Notes under the pieces: model-generated
The model's input: only the letters and a program-made list of their open reading frames with translations
Database searches by the model: none
What the model was told of the DNA's origin: nothing
NCBI RefSeq assembly: GCF_030209745.1
Contig: NZ_JARVRJ010000007.1
Location: 180,745 to 244,744, forward strand
Direction of reading: 5' to 3'
Length of the DNA: 64,000 nt
From: Arthrobacter sp. fls2-241-R2A-200
Lineage (GTDB): Bacteria; Actinomycetota; Actinomycetes; Actinomycetales; Micrococcaceae
Made by a program: the position numbers and the translations under genes
Shown: positions 18,609 to 26,210 of the stretch, piece by piece
How the letters are laid out: each line of letters starts with the position of its first letter
How positions within the stretch are numbered: the first letter of the stretch is position 1

Positions 18609-19865
18609 ATGACCATTACCCAGAACGAGGCTGTCAACGACGTCGCCAAGCTCGAACGCACCAAGGTCCTCAACAATGGCGCGAAGGTGTCGTTGACCTT
18701 CTCCGACGCCGAGTTCGAGCGCCGTCTCGCCGGCCTTCGCAGCATTATGGCCGAGAAGGAACTCGACGCCGTTATCCTCACCAGCTACCACTCCATCAAG
18801 TACTACTCCGACTTCCTCTTCACCTATTTCGGCCGCTCTTACGGGATGGTGGTTACCAAGGATGACACGGTCACCATCACCGCAAATATCGACGCCGGCA
18901 TGCCCTGGCGCCGTAGCTACGGCGAGAATCTGGTGTACACGGACTGGCGCCGCGACAATTACATCCACGCAATCCAGGAAGTCCTTCGCACCCGCGGTAT
19001 CAACCCGCGCCGCATCGGGGTCGAAGATGACTCGCTTCCCCTGGATAACCGCAACAAAATCCAGGAGGCCTTCTCCGGAGCGACCCTTGTGGATGTTGCA
19101 CAGGCCGCCATGCGGCAGCGCATGATCAAGTCGGCCGAAGAGATTGCTGTCATCAAGCACGGTGCGCGCATCGGTGACCTGGGCGGCGAGGCCATCCGCA
19201 ACGCCATCACTGCCGGAATCACCGAGTACGAGGTCGCCCTGATCGGTACCGAAGCCATGGTCCATGAAATTGCCCGCACCTTCCCGGACTCCGAAATTCG
19301 CGATACCTGGGTCTGGTTCCAGTCAGGCATCAATACGGACGGGGCGCACAACTGGGCCACGACGCGCAAGATCCAAGAGCACGACATCCTGTCCCTGAAC
19401 TGTTTCCCCATGACCAGCGGCTACTACACGGCACTGGAGCGCACCCTGTTCTTCGGTGAGCCGGATGCCCGCTCCCTCGAACTGTGGAACATCAATGTGG
19501 AAGTCCACAAGCGCGGCCTGGAACTCATCAAGCCGGGCGCCGTCTGCAAGGACATTGCCGCCGAGCTCAACGAGATTTACGTCAGCCACGGCTTGCTGGC
19601 CAACCGCACCTTTGGCTACGGCCACTCGTTCGGTGTGCTCAGCCACTACTACGGTCGGGAAGCCGGCTTGGAACTGCGCGAGGATATCGACACAGTCCTG
19701 GAGCCGGGAATGGTGGTCTCGATGGAACCGATGATCACCGTCCTGGACGGCCAGCCGGGCGCCGGTGGATACCGGGAGCACGACATCTTGGTAGTGGGCG
19801 AAGACGGTGCCGAGAACATCACCAAGTTCCCGTTCGGCCCCGAGCACAACATCATCGGAGCCTAG
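18609..19865 (+). CDS. Creatinase (creatine amidinohydrolase)
   Basis: This 418-residue protein is a pita-bread (M24) fold enzyme and matches creatinase rather than a peptidase. The C-terminal half has FQSGINTDGAHNWATTRK with the catalytic histidine (His247), DILSLNCFPMTSGYYTALERTLF, RTFGYGHSFGVLSHYYGREAGLELREDIDTVLEPGMVVSMEPMI and PGAGGYREHDILVV. The order and spacing follow creatinases I know. M24 metal ligands are absent, as expected for this enzyme. It converts creatine to sarcosine and urea. ATG 18609 is preceded by AAAGGAA at good spacing; an ATG at 18594 overlaps that site. Its product feeds the divergent sarcosine oxidase operon. No creatininase or urease is visible in the window. Confidence 0.93.
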   Translation: MTITQNEAVNDVAKLERTKVLNNGAKVSLTFSDAEFERRLAGLRSIMAEKELDAVILTSYHSIKYYSDFLFTYFGRSYGMVVTKDDTVTITANIDAGMPWRRSYGENLVYTDWRRDNYIHAIQEVLRTRGINPRRIGVEDDSLPLDNRNKIQEAFSGATLVDVAQAAMRQRMIKSAEEIAVIKHGARIGDLGGEAIRNAITAGITEYEVALIGTEAMVHEIARTFPDSEIRDTWVWFQSGINTDGAHNWATTRKIQEHDILSLNCFPMTSGYYTALERTLFFGEPDARSLELWNINVEVHKRGLELIKPGAVCKDIAAELNEIYVSHGLLANRTFGYGHSFGVLSHYYGREAGLELREDIDTVLEPGMVVSMEPMITVLDGQPGAGGYREHDILVVGEDGAENITKFPFGPEHNIIGA

Positions 19866-19871
19866 GTGAGG

Positions 19872-19905
19872 GGCCGGCGGACGCAGTGCACGGTGTCCGC
19901 TGGCC
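19872..19905 (+). terminator. Hairpin downstream of creatinase
   Basis: GGCCGGCGGAC and GTCCGCTGGCC form an 11-base stem with one mismatch, seven bases after the creatinase stop. There is no T run, so termination is plausible but not proven. Confidence 0.5.
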
Positions 19906-19948
19906 TGTGCCGGGACATCCGGCCGCTCCGGGCAAATATAGTGAACCC

Positions 19949-20782
19949 ATGACTCCCTCGGAATCCAGCGACACTCCTGACAACGGAAACAGCAACGGTG
20001 ACAGCAAGAGCACTTCGGTCATCGTCAACGCCATTGCCGTCCTGAGGAGCTTCACTGCCGACGAGCCACTCCTGGGAGTGACCGAAATTGCCGGGCGGAT
20101 TGGCTTGCACAAGAGCACTGTTTCCCGCATCCTGGCCACGTTGGAGCAGGAGAACCTGGTGGAGCGCGACGTCGATTCACGCAGGTTCCGCTTGGGGCTG
20201 GGGATGATCGCGATGGCCGGCCCACTGCTTGCCGAGCTCGAGGAGCGCCGAGTTGCCTACCCGGTGCTGCGCGAACTGACCGAGAGAACAGGGGAGACCA
20301 GTGCACTCATGGTCTGGAACGGCAGCGAATCTATGTGCGTGGAGCAGATTCCCAGCCGCCACCAGGTCAAGCACCTGGCCCCCTTGGGTGCCCGTTACAA
20401 CGAGGCCTTCAGTTCATCTGTGCAGGTGTTCCTTGCGGCCGAGAACCAGGACAGGGTGCGTCAGTTGTTGCGCAGTGGTTCCATCAGCCTGCCCGGTGCG
20501 GACGACGACGCCGTCGAGTCCTACCTCGTGCGGCTGGAGGACTCGGTCGAGCGCGGATGGGCGGTGAATTTCGGTGAAACCTCCATCGAGGAAGTGGGTG
20601 TAGCCTCACCGGTCTATGACCACAGGGGTGACATCGTGGCTTCTGTGCTGATCCCGGCGCCCAAGTTCCGCGTTTCCCCGGACACACTAAAAGGCCTCGG
20701 CGAAGCCTGTGCCGAGGCTGCGGCGAAAGTCACGGGCCGCCTGGGTGGCCGCGCCCCGCGCTCGTCTCCCTCCGCCCACTAG
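19949..20782 (+). CDS. IclR family transcriptional regulator
   Basis: This 277-residue regulator has a winged helix (residues about 25-90; VTEIAGRIGLHKSTVSRILATLEQENLVERD) and an IclR effector domain (about 105-265; ETSALMVWNGSESMCVEQIPS...VNFGETSIEEVGVASPVYDHRGDIVASVLI). The first 25 residues are polar and disordered. The start at ATG 19949 is six bases after a TATAGT hexamer with no ribosome binding site, so the transcript is probably leaderless. It closes the creatine island and may control creatinase or the transporter. Confidence 0.9.
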   Translation: MTPSESSDTPDNGNSNGDSKSTSVIVNAIAVLRSFTADEPLLGVTEIAGRIGLHKSTVSRILATLEQENLVERDVDSRRFRLGLGMIAMAGPLLAELEERRVAYPVLRELTERTGETSALMVWNGSESMCVEQIPSRHQVKHLAPLGARYNEAFSSSVQVFLAAENQDRVRQLLRSGSISLPGADDDAVESYLVRLEDSVERGWAVNFGETSIEEVGVASPVYDHRGDIVASVLIPAPKFRVSPDTLKGLGEACAEAAAKVTGRLGGRAPRSSPSAH

Positions 20783-20794
20783 TCTCCATCCGCC

Positions 20795-20856
20795 GTCGAG
20801 CTGGCATTTATTGGCAATCCCAATCCTTGGGACTGTTCGCTAAATGCCAGCTCGAC
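20795..20856. repeat. Perfect 16-bp inverted repeat with nested hairpin between convergent genes
   Basis: GTCGAGCTGGCATTTA (20795-20810) pairs perfectly with 20841-20856. A second stem, CCCAA/TTGGG (20819-20831), lies within the loop. It sits between the convergent IclR and DUF4383 genes and could stop transcription from both sides. A related arm with 19 of 21 matches occurs at 54205-54225 inside an iron-permease gene, so this may be a dispersed repeat element rather than a simple terminator. Confidence 0.7.
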
Positions 20857-20872
20857 CGGAGGTGACTGATCT

Positions 20873-21349
20873 CTACATGCGCCTCCGCGCGGCGGTCCCC
20901 TCCATGGCATCCCGTCCGAGCCACAGGCCAACGCCGATCATTGCAACGCCGAGGATGAGGTGCAGCCAGTTGTCCGCCGTGTTGAACGGAACGAAGTTGG
21001 CGCCCGTGTCTTGGTTGATGAGCAGGCCGTAGATCCAGAGAACGAGGTACACAGCGCCGCCGCCGATCAGGAACAGGCGGGCCATGCGATCGTTCCGAGC
21101 CATGGCCAAGCCGGCAGCGCCGAACAGCATGTGGACGATGTTGTGAAGTATGGACACTTGGAAGACTCCAAGCAGCATGGCGCCGGATTCATGCCCCGCG
21201 AAGGTCATAGCGCCGTAATTGGTGGTGATTCCCGGGATGAAGCCCAGGATGCCTACCAGCAGAAAAACAATGCCGACGCCCATGGCGGTGTTGTGAAGCG
21301 TTAACCCCATCATGTGGTGGTGTTCGGTGGGATGCGAAGCGGTGGTCAT
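20873..21349 (-). CDS. DUF4383 domain membrane protein
   Basis: This 158-residue protein has four membrane helices. The pattern is typical of DUF4383: GIVFLLVGILGFIPGITTNYGAMTFAGHESGAMLLGVFQVSILHNIVHMLFGAAGLAMAR followed by NWLHLILGVAMIGVGLWLGRDA. Histidines are clustered at the N-terminus (HPTEHHHMM). The family has no assigned function and is common in actinobacteria. ATG 21349 has an AAAGGGAGG ribosome binding site. Confidence 0.85.
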   Translation of the reverse strand: MTTASHPTEHHHMMGLTLHNTAMGVGIVFLLVGILGFIPGITTNYGAMTFAGHESGAMLLGVFQVSILHNIVHMLFGAAGLAMARNDRMARLFLIGGGAVYLVLWIYGLLINQDTGANFVPFNTADNWLHLILGVAMIGVGLWLGRDAMEGTAARRRM

Positions 21350-21506
21350 CAGTCCTCCCTTTCACGCGGTTACCCGGCTCTTCTCCTTGGAGAGCCGACC
21401 TGCGGCAAGGGCTGTGGCAAAACCTTGCCGACGCCGCAATAATACTCCTGAATTGCCTGCAATAGCAGGGGTTCGGCCGCAGTTCGACGGCGGCTAGCAT
21501 GGGTTC

Positions 21507-22478
21507 ATGAGCCAAGTACCCAACGGCCGCACGCACTCGGTGTTCCACGATACCCGTGACCTCACGCCCTTCCGCGAAGGGTATGTCCGCACTCCTGTGC
21601 GGGGCTTGGCTGACGGCGTGGGCGGGATGTTGTCCGGCGTCCTCAGCGGGCGCGACGGCGCGAGGCTTTCAGTCCTCGGCACGGTTCCCCGGCCCCGGAT
21701 GATGGCCTCCAGGCCGGCCAAGGCAATGCACGATGCCGTTTTCAGCGCCACCGAGCCGGAGCGCCTGATTGCATTGGGCCGGATGTATCCGGGGTGGGCC
21801 GGGCTGTGCCACATCATGGCAGGCCTGCTGGCGTACAAGCAAGGCAGTTACCTGCGCGCATCCGAACTGCTCCGGCGAGGACTGACAACAAGGATCGACG
21901 ACGACGCCAGCCAGTTCTCGGCGGCCTACCTGGGCCAGGTGGTCACCCGGGTTGAGGTGGCCGAACGCATCGAGGTGCCTGTCTTCTTCAGCGAGGAATC
22001 CGTGTTCCTGGCCCTGTCCCACTGCCTCCGCGAGATGGGTTTGACGGAGTCCGCCCTGGAAGCTGTGGTGGGCCTGCCGCCGTCGTTGCCGTCGGCCTTG
22101 GCGCGCTGCACGGCGGCGTATTCGCTGGGACGGTACGGGGACGTGGTGGTGTGGACCGAGGGCTTGCTGAATACGGACGACCTCTCCGCGGCCTTGCTGC
22201 TTATTCGGGCACGGGCCCAGCGGGCGAGGGGGGACCTTGAAGGGGCCCAATCGGCACTCAAGGAAGTTTTGCGGCGTCGGAAGACCAGCTTGGCCTTGCG
22301 CAACGACGCTATTACGGACCGCGCACTCCTTGCTTTGGACCAAGGTCGTCGCACCTTGACTCCCTGGTCCAAGCGGCAGTTACCGCCGGCGGAACTCGAA
22401 ACAGTGGACGTGATCCGCAAGGACGCTGAGATGCGCCGCTTATGGGAGAGCGACTTCAGGGAACTGGGTGGGCAATAA
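21507..22478 (+). CDS. Hypothetical protein with TPR-like helical repeats
   Basis: I do not recognise this 323-residue protein. It is soluble and largely helical from about residue 80 on. Repeated segments such as MAGLLAYKQGSYLRASELLRRGL, AAYSLGRYGDVVVWTEGLL and IRARAQRARGDLEGAQSALKEVLRR look like tetratricopeptide repeats. ATG 21507 follows a TAGCAT hexamer by six bases and lacks a ribosome binding site, so it is probably leaderless. It converges on the LysE gene with a three-base gap. A protein-protein interaction role is the most that can be suggested. Confidence 0.7.
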   Translation: MSQVPNGRTHSVFHDTRDLTPFREGYVRTPVRGLADGVGGMLSGVLSGRDGARLSVLGTVPRPRMMASRPAKAMHDAVFSATEPERLIALGRMYPGWAGLCHIMAGLLAYKQGSYLRASELLRRGLTTRIDDDASQFSAAYLGQVVTRVEVAERIEVPVFFSEESVFLALSHCLREMGLTESALEAVVGLPPSLPSALARCTAAYSLGRYGDVVVWTEGLLNTDDLSAALLLIRARAQRARGDLEGAQSALKEVLRRRKTSLALRNDAITDRALLALDQGRRTLTPWSKRQLPPAELETVDVIRKDAEMRRLWESDFRELGGQ

Positions 22479-22481
22479 CCC

Positions 22482-23129
22482 CTAGGTGCTTGCCACGGGG
22501 ATAAGGGGGAGGAGCTGTTCGGCTAGCAACACCGCGCCCAGACCCATCATGATGATGCCGCTGGACAGGGTAACCACGCGTGCCGCGCCCGGCCGTGAAG
22601 CCAGCAGCTTGCGCGATGTCATGGCCACGCCGGTGTAAACCACGCCGGCAAGAATGACGAACGTCAGGCCCAAAAGGCCCGACTGGACCGGAACGGGAAG
22701 GGCGGCCTCGGGGCTGACGAACTGTGGCACCAGGGCCACGAAGAACAGTAATCCTTTGGGGTTGACGCCGCTGGTGCCCATGCCTTGGAAGAAGGTGCGG
22801 ACGTGGTTGTGGGACTGCACGACGCCGGCTTCCGCACTGAAGGTGGCACCGCGCCAGCCGCGCACGGTGGTGAAGCCAAGCCACAGCAGGTAGGCGGCTC
22901 CGGCTATGGTCAGCCAACCGAGGAGCCCGGGAACCCCGGCGAGCAACGCGGCCAGCCCTGCGGCCATGAGCAGCGTGTGGATGAGGTATCCGCTGCAAAG
23001 GCCCGCGACTGCAGGAACAAAACTGCGCTGGCGGAGCCCGGCCGAGATGGAATAGGCCCAGTCGACGCCGGGTGTGCAGGCCAGGGTGACCGCCACCAGC
23101 ATGAAGGCGAGGAACAGCTGCGGGTTCAC
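22482..23129 (-). CDS. LysE/RhtB family amino acid exporter
   Basis: This 215-residue protein has six hydrophobic segments. The family pattern is VAVTLACTPGVDWAYSISAGLRQRSFVPAVAGLCSGYLIHTLLMAAGLAALL, then AGAAYLLWLGFTTVR, and FFQGMGTSGVNPKGLLFFVALVPQFV. I chose GTG 23129 with a TTGGAGAGA ribosome binding site; the longer open frame upstream has no support. It is divergent from an Lrp/AsnC regulator 101 bases away, a common pairing in which the regulator senses an amino acid and induces its export. Confidence 0.87.
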   Translation of the reverse strand: MNPQLFLAFMLVAVTLACTPGVDWAYSISAGLRQRSFVPAVAGLCSGYLIHTLLMAAGLAALLAGVPGLLGWLTIAGAAYLLWLGFTTVRGWRGATFSAEAGVVQSHNHVRTFFQGMGTSGVNPKGLLFFVALVPQFVSPEAALPVPVQSGLLGLTFVILAGVVYTGVAMTSRKLLASRPGAARVVTLSSGIIMMGLGAVLLAEQLLPLIPVAST

Positions 23130-23230
23130 GATCTCTCCAAGAGTAGTTGGTAGCAAAACTCTAGAAGAAAGAGCCCGATAAGTGTTCACTGATTTAGCCC
23201 AATTCTCTGCCCTTTGAGTAAGATTATTGC

Positions 23231-23686
23231 GTGATTGACGGTATTGATAGAAGTATTTTGCGGCACCTAAAAGAAGACGGCCGGATGACCGCCACGGCAC
23301 TGGCCTCCAAGGTGGGTTTGACGGTGGCGCCCTGCCATCGCAGGCTCCGGGACCTCGAGACCACGGGGGTGATCCGGGGCTACCGCGCGGAGATCGATCC
23401 CGCTGCCGTGGGCCTGGGCTTCGAAGCGATAGTCTTCGTCACCCTCCGGCAGGTGGACCGGGGGACCATGGCCGCTTTCGAAGCTCGAGTCACGGCAAGT
23501 CCCAACATCGTGGAAGCGCAGAGGTTGTTCGGCTCCCCGGATTACCTGCTGAAGGTGATTGCTGCGGACCTTCCCGCATACCAGCGGTTTTACGACGACG
23601 AGCTCGCGGCGCTACCCGCCGTCGAGCGCCTTACTTCAACGTTGGTGATGAAGAATCTCAAGACCAACACCGGGCCCCCGGTCTAG
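23231..23686 (+). CDS. Lrp/AsnC family regulator of the adjacent exporter
   Basis: This 151-residue regulator has the short Lrp layout: a helix-turn-helix (IDRSILRHLKEDGRMTATALASKVGLTVAPCHRRLRDLETTGVI, residues about 4-50) and a RAM effector domain (VEAQRLFGSPDYLLKVIAADLPAYQRFYDDELAALPAV). GTG 23231 is exactly six bases after TAAGAT with no ribosome binding site, so the mRNA is probably leaderless. It is divergent from the LysE exporter and probably controls it. Confidence 0.88.
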   Translation: MIDGIDRSILRHLKEDGRMTATALASKVGLTVAPCHRRLRDLETTGVIRGYRAEIDPAAVGLGFEAIVFVTLRQVDRGTMAAFEARVTASPNIVEAQRLFGSPDYLLKVIAADLPAYQRFYDDELAALPAVERLTSTLVMKNLKTNTGPPV

Positions 23687-23692
23687 GGGCGG

Positions 23693-24151
23693 CTACTCCT
23701 CAAGCAGGCCGGTGGTTCGGTAGGGAATCACTTCCCTGAGGAACATGCTGGTGGAAGTGCGTACGATCCCGGGGCATAGCCGGATCTCTTCCGAGACGCG
23801 GTAAAGATCATCAGGGCTCTTGGCCACCACCCTGATGATGAGGTCTGTGTCGCCGGCAGGCGCGTGGCATTCGAGCACTTCCGGTATCTTGCGGAGGGCT
23901 GCGATGGCCTCGTCCAGGTGGCTCTGGTCGAGTTCGGCGCTGACCGCTGCGGCAACTCCGCGGCCCAGCGCCGAGGGTAGTACGCGGCTGCTGTTCAACC
24001 GAAGAGCTCCCGATCCCGCCATGCGCTCCAGTCGTGATTGGACGGTGCCCCGAGCCAGGTGCAGTTTCTGCGCCAGGACCATGATCGGTACCCGGGGGTC
24101 CTCGTCTAATGCCGCGAGAATACGGCGGTCCGTGGAGTCGAGTTCCTGCAA
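23693..24151 (-). CDS. Lrp/AsnC family transcriptional regulator
   Basis: This is a second Lrp-type regulator of about 152 residues. The helix-turn-helix reads LDSTDRRILAALDEDPRVPIMVLAQKLHLARGTVQSRLERMAGSGAL. The RAM domain holds EVLECHAPAGDTDLIIRVVAKSPDDLYRVSEEI. I prefer TTG 24151 because AGGAAG lies eight bases upstream; GTG 24160 would have the site almost touching the codon. A 6-3-6 perfect palindrome and a TATCAT -10-like hexamer lie upstream at 24187-24207, which suggests autoregulation. It converges on the first Lrp gene with a six-base gap. Confidence 0.85.
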   Translation of the reverse strand: MQELDSTDRRILAALDEDPRVPIMVLAQKLHLARGTVQSRLERMAGSGALRLNSSRVLPSALGRGVAAAVSAELDQSHLDEAIAALRKIPEVLECHAPAGDTDLIIRVVAKSPDDLYRVSEEIRLCPGIVRTSTSMFLREVIPYRTTGLLEE

Positions 24152-24186
24152 AGTGACCACTTCCTGTCTGCTGGATGTTCTTGGGA

Positions 24187-24207
24187 TGGTCAGATTGACC
24201 AATGATA
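24187..24207 (-). promoter_or_regulatory. Lrp promoter with TGGTCA-GAT-TGACCA operator
   Basis: A perfect 15-base palindrome at 24187-24201 abuts a TATCAT hexamer read on the minus strand at 24202-24207. A repressor bound here would cover the transcription start of the Lrp gene. Confidence 0.5.
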
Positions 24208-24411
24208 AGCCAGCCCGTTGCGCCAACTGTATGTGTCCTGCTGAAATAGTGGCAACGAAGCAGGACAAGGCTACCGCCGGATCCTGCAGGCAGCAGGGAC
24301 GTGGCACACCACCCGCAAACCTGTACGGATTCCCGCAAGGAGACCGCCGCTGATTGACTCTTGTTCACAGCATCGTCATTCTGCATCTCGCCCGTCGTGG
24401 GGCGGACACCT

Positions 24412-24466
24412 CAAGAGCCCCTGAGCCACCGGATCGTTGCGGTCGCTGAGGGGCTCTTGTGTTTTC
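24412..24466 (+). terminator. Strong hairpin with T-rich tail and no obvious upstream gene
   Basis: A 15-base stem with one mismatch (24412-24426 with 24445-24459) is followed by TGTGTTTT on the plus strand. No protein or tRNA gene can be seen on that strand between the Lrp promoter and this point. It may end a small RNA or act as an attenuator ahead of gluQ. Confidence 0.6.
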
Positions 24467-24552
24467 CGGTCCCGCCCTCCGGCCCTGCCAACCTCTCCTG
24501 CCGTCCGCGCCGCAGCTCCGGTCTTGCAACTGGGGCCACATAGGCTAGGTTC

Positions 24553-25440
24553 ATGACTTCCGCAGGCCGATTTGCCCCGAGTCCGTCCGGCGAACTCCAT
24601 GTGGGGAACCTGCGCACGGCCATGCTGGCCTGGCTCTTCGCCAAGTCCACGGGCCGGGACTTCCTCCTCCGTGTTGAGGACTTGGATCGGGCACGTTCCG
24701 GGGCCGAGGCCGGGCAGCTACGTGATCTCCAGGCCGTGGGCGTTAGTTGGGACGCCGCCGTCGTACGCCAAACGGAAAGAACCGCTTTATACCAAGACGC
24801 CATTGCGCACCTTGAGGCCGAAGGCCGCACGTACGAGTGCTTTTGCACGCGCAAGGAAATCCAGGAAGCGCCGTCCGCCCCGCACGCACCCCTGGGGGCC
24901 TATTCCGGGACGTGTCGGCGGCTAACCAAGGCCGAACGTGAGATCAGGCGAGCCTCGCGTCCGGCCTCCATCCGCTTACGTTCCGACGTCACCGAGTGGG
25001 CTGTTGAGGACGGGTTGCATGGCCGATACGTCGGCGTGGTGGACGACTTCGTGCTGCGTCGGAATGACGGGGTGACGGCCTACAATCTCGCCGTCGTTGT
25101 GGACGACGCCGCACAAGGGATCGACCAGGTGGTGCGCGGCGAGGATCTTCTTCCGTCCACCCCGCGGCAGGCGTACCTGGCGAACCTGCTCGGCCTTCCC
25201 ACCTCGGAATTTGCCCATGTTCCCTTGGTGGTTAACCACGACGGCGCGAGGCTGGCGAAGCGGGACGGCGCGGTGACGCTGGCGGATCTTGCCGCCGTCG
25301 GACTTTCCGCAGAGCGCGTGCGGGACCTGATCCTGGAGTCGTTGGGGCTGCCACCGGGCCCGCTGCCATCAGCGCTAGGGGAGTTCGCGCCGGATCTGTT
25401 GCCTCGGCAAGCATGGGTGTGGAAAACGCCGGTCAGCTGA
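24553..25440 (+). CDS. gluQ: Glutamyl-Q tRNA(Asp) synthetase
   Basis: This 295-residue enzyme is a truncated glutamyl-tRNA synthetase without an anticodon-binding domain. It attaches glutamate to queuosine in tRNA(Asp). The class I signature RFAPSPSGELHVGNLRTA lies at residues 6-23 and the KMSKS-equivalent RLAKRDGAVTLAD near residue 235. The zinc region is reduced: CFCTRKE followed by YSGTC. ATG 24553 is six bases after TAGGCT, so it is probably leaderless. The 401-base gap upstream (24152-24552) holds the Lrp promoter and a hairpin but no recognisable gene. Confidence 0.92.
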   Translation: MTSAGRFAPSPSGELHVGNLRTAMLAWLFAKSTGRDFLLRVEDLDRARSGAEAGQLRDLQAVGVSWDAAVVRQTERTALYQDAIAHLEAEGRTYECFCTRKEIQEAPSAPHAPLGAYSGTCRRLTKAEREIRRASRPASIRLRSDVTEWAVEDGLHGRYVGVVDDFVLRRNDGVTAYNLAVVVDDAAQGIDQVVRGEDLLPSTPRQAYLANLLGLPTSEFAHVPLVVNHDGARLAKRDGAVTLADLAAVGLSAERVRDLILESLGLPPGPLPSALGEFAPDLLPRQAWVWKTPVS

Positions 25441-25479
25441 GTTGCTGGCTGGCGGTGTCAGCGAGCCCCCGACCCGAAA

Positions 25480-26091
25480 TCAGCCAAGCTGGGCTGCTGG
25501 AACCCCGGCGGCCATGCCGGCCCATAAAGTGTCGGTCGTGGCCTGGACGATGTCCGACACGGCCATCCCGTCCAGATGCCTACCGGCGGCCAGGAGGGCG
25601 GCGCCGTGCAGGCTCACGAAACAGACTTTTGCCAAGGTATCGGGATCCCCCGGAGCTAACGCCCCTGCCTCTTGGGCCTCGGCGATGAGGGCGCGGGCCA
25701 TCTCGATACTCTGCTCCCCGGTGGTGCGAAGCTCAGTGCTGGAACCGGGATGGTGCTTGGTGGAATACATGACGTTGACGAGGGTCGGATGGGCCACCGC
25801 GTAGTCCACGTAAACCTTCGCGACGCTGAGGAAGCGATCTTGCAGATCCTCGCCTGAGGCAGATGCTTCAGATAAAAGGTGATTCATGGAGCGAAATCCG
25901 GCCAGCGCCATGGCATCAATCAACGCTTGTTTATCCCGGAAGTGCTTTGCCGGGGCACCATGGCTGACGTTCATGTCCCGCGCCAACTGCCGGAGGGATA
26001 GCCCCTCCAGCCCGGCTTCTTCGATGGTTTCCATGGCCCGCTCAAGGAGTGCCTCGCGCAGCTTGCCGTGGTGGTAGGGCTGGTCGGTCAT
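25480..26091 (-). CDS. TetR/AcrR family regulator with TetR_C_33-like C-terminus
   Basis: This 203-residue regulator begins YHHGKLREALLERAMETIEEAGLEGLSLRQLARDMNVSHGAPAKHFRDKQALIDAMA, the helix-turn-helix of a well-known TetR subgroup. The C-terminal helical domain (FVSLHGAALLAAGR) binds an unknown ligand. ATG 26091 is six bases after TAGGCT (26098-26103 on the minus strand). It is divergent from a short-chain dehydrogenase with two matching operators between them, so it very probably represses itself and that gene. Confidence 0.9.
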   Translation of the reverse strand: MTDQPYHHGKLREALLERAMETIEEAGLEGLSLRQLARDMNVSHGAPAKHFRDKQALIDAMALAGFRSMNHLLSEASASGEDLQDRFLSVAKVYVDYAVAHPTLVNVMYSTKHHPGSSTELRTTGEQSIEMARALIAEAQEAGALAPGDPDTLAKVCFVSLHGAALLAAGRHLDGMAVSDIVQATTDTLWAGMAAGVPAAQLG

Positions 26092-26110
26092 GTATCAAGC
26101 CTAAGGCAAT

Positions 26111-26161
26111 GTTGGCATTGACAACAAAGTAGTCGGTGCCTACCATGTTGTCAGCGACTAC
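26111..26161. promoter_or_regulatory. SDR promoter flanked by two 7-1-7 operators
   Basis: The promoter TTGACA (26118-26123), 17 bases, TACCAT (26141-26146) reads toward the SDR gene. The palindromes GTTGGCA-T-TGACAAC (26111-26125) and GTTGTCA-G-CGACTAC (26147-26161) share the half-site GTTGTCA. One covers the -35, the other lies just after the -10, and a third half-site GTAGTCG sits between them at 26129. Confidence 0.72.
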
Positions 26162-26210
26162 ATTGCTTCGACGCATCTCCCAGACCCTCAGCCCACCGAT
26201 CGGACACACC

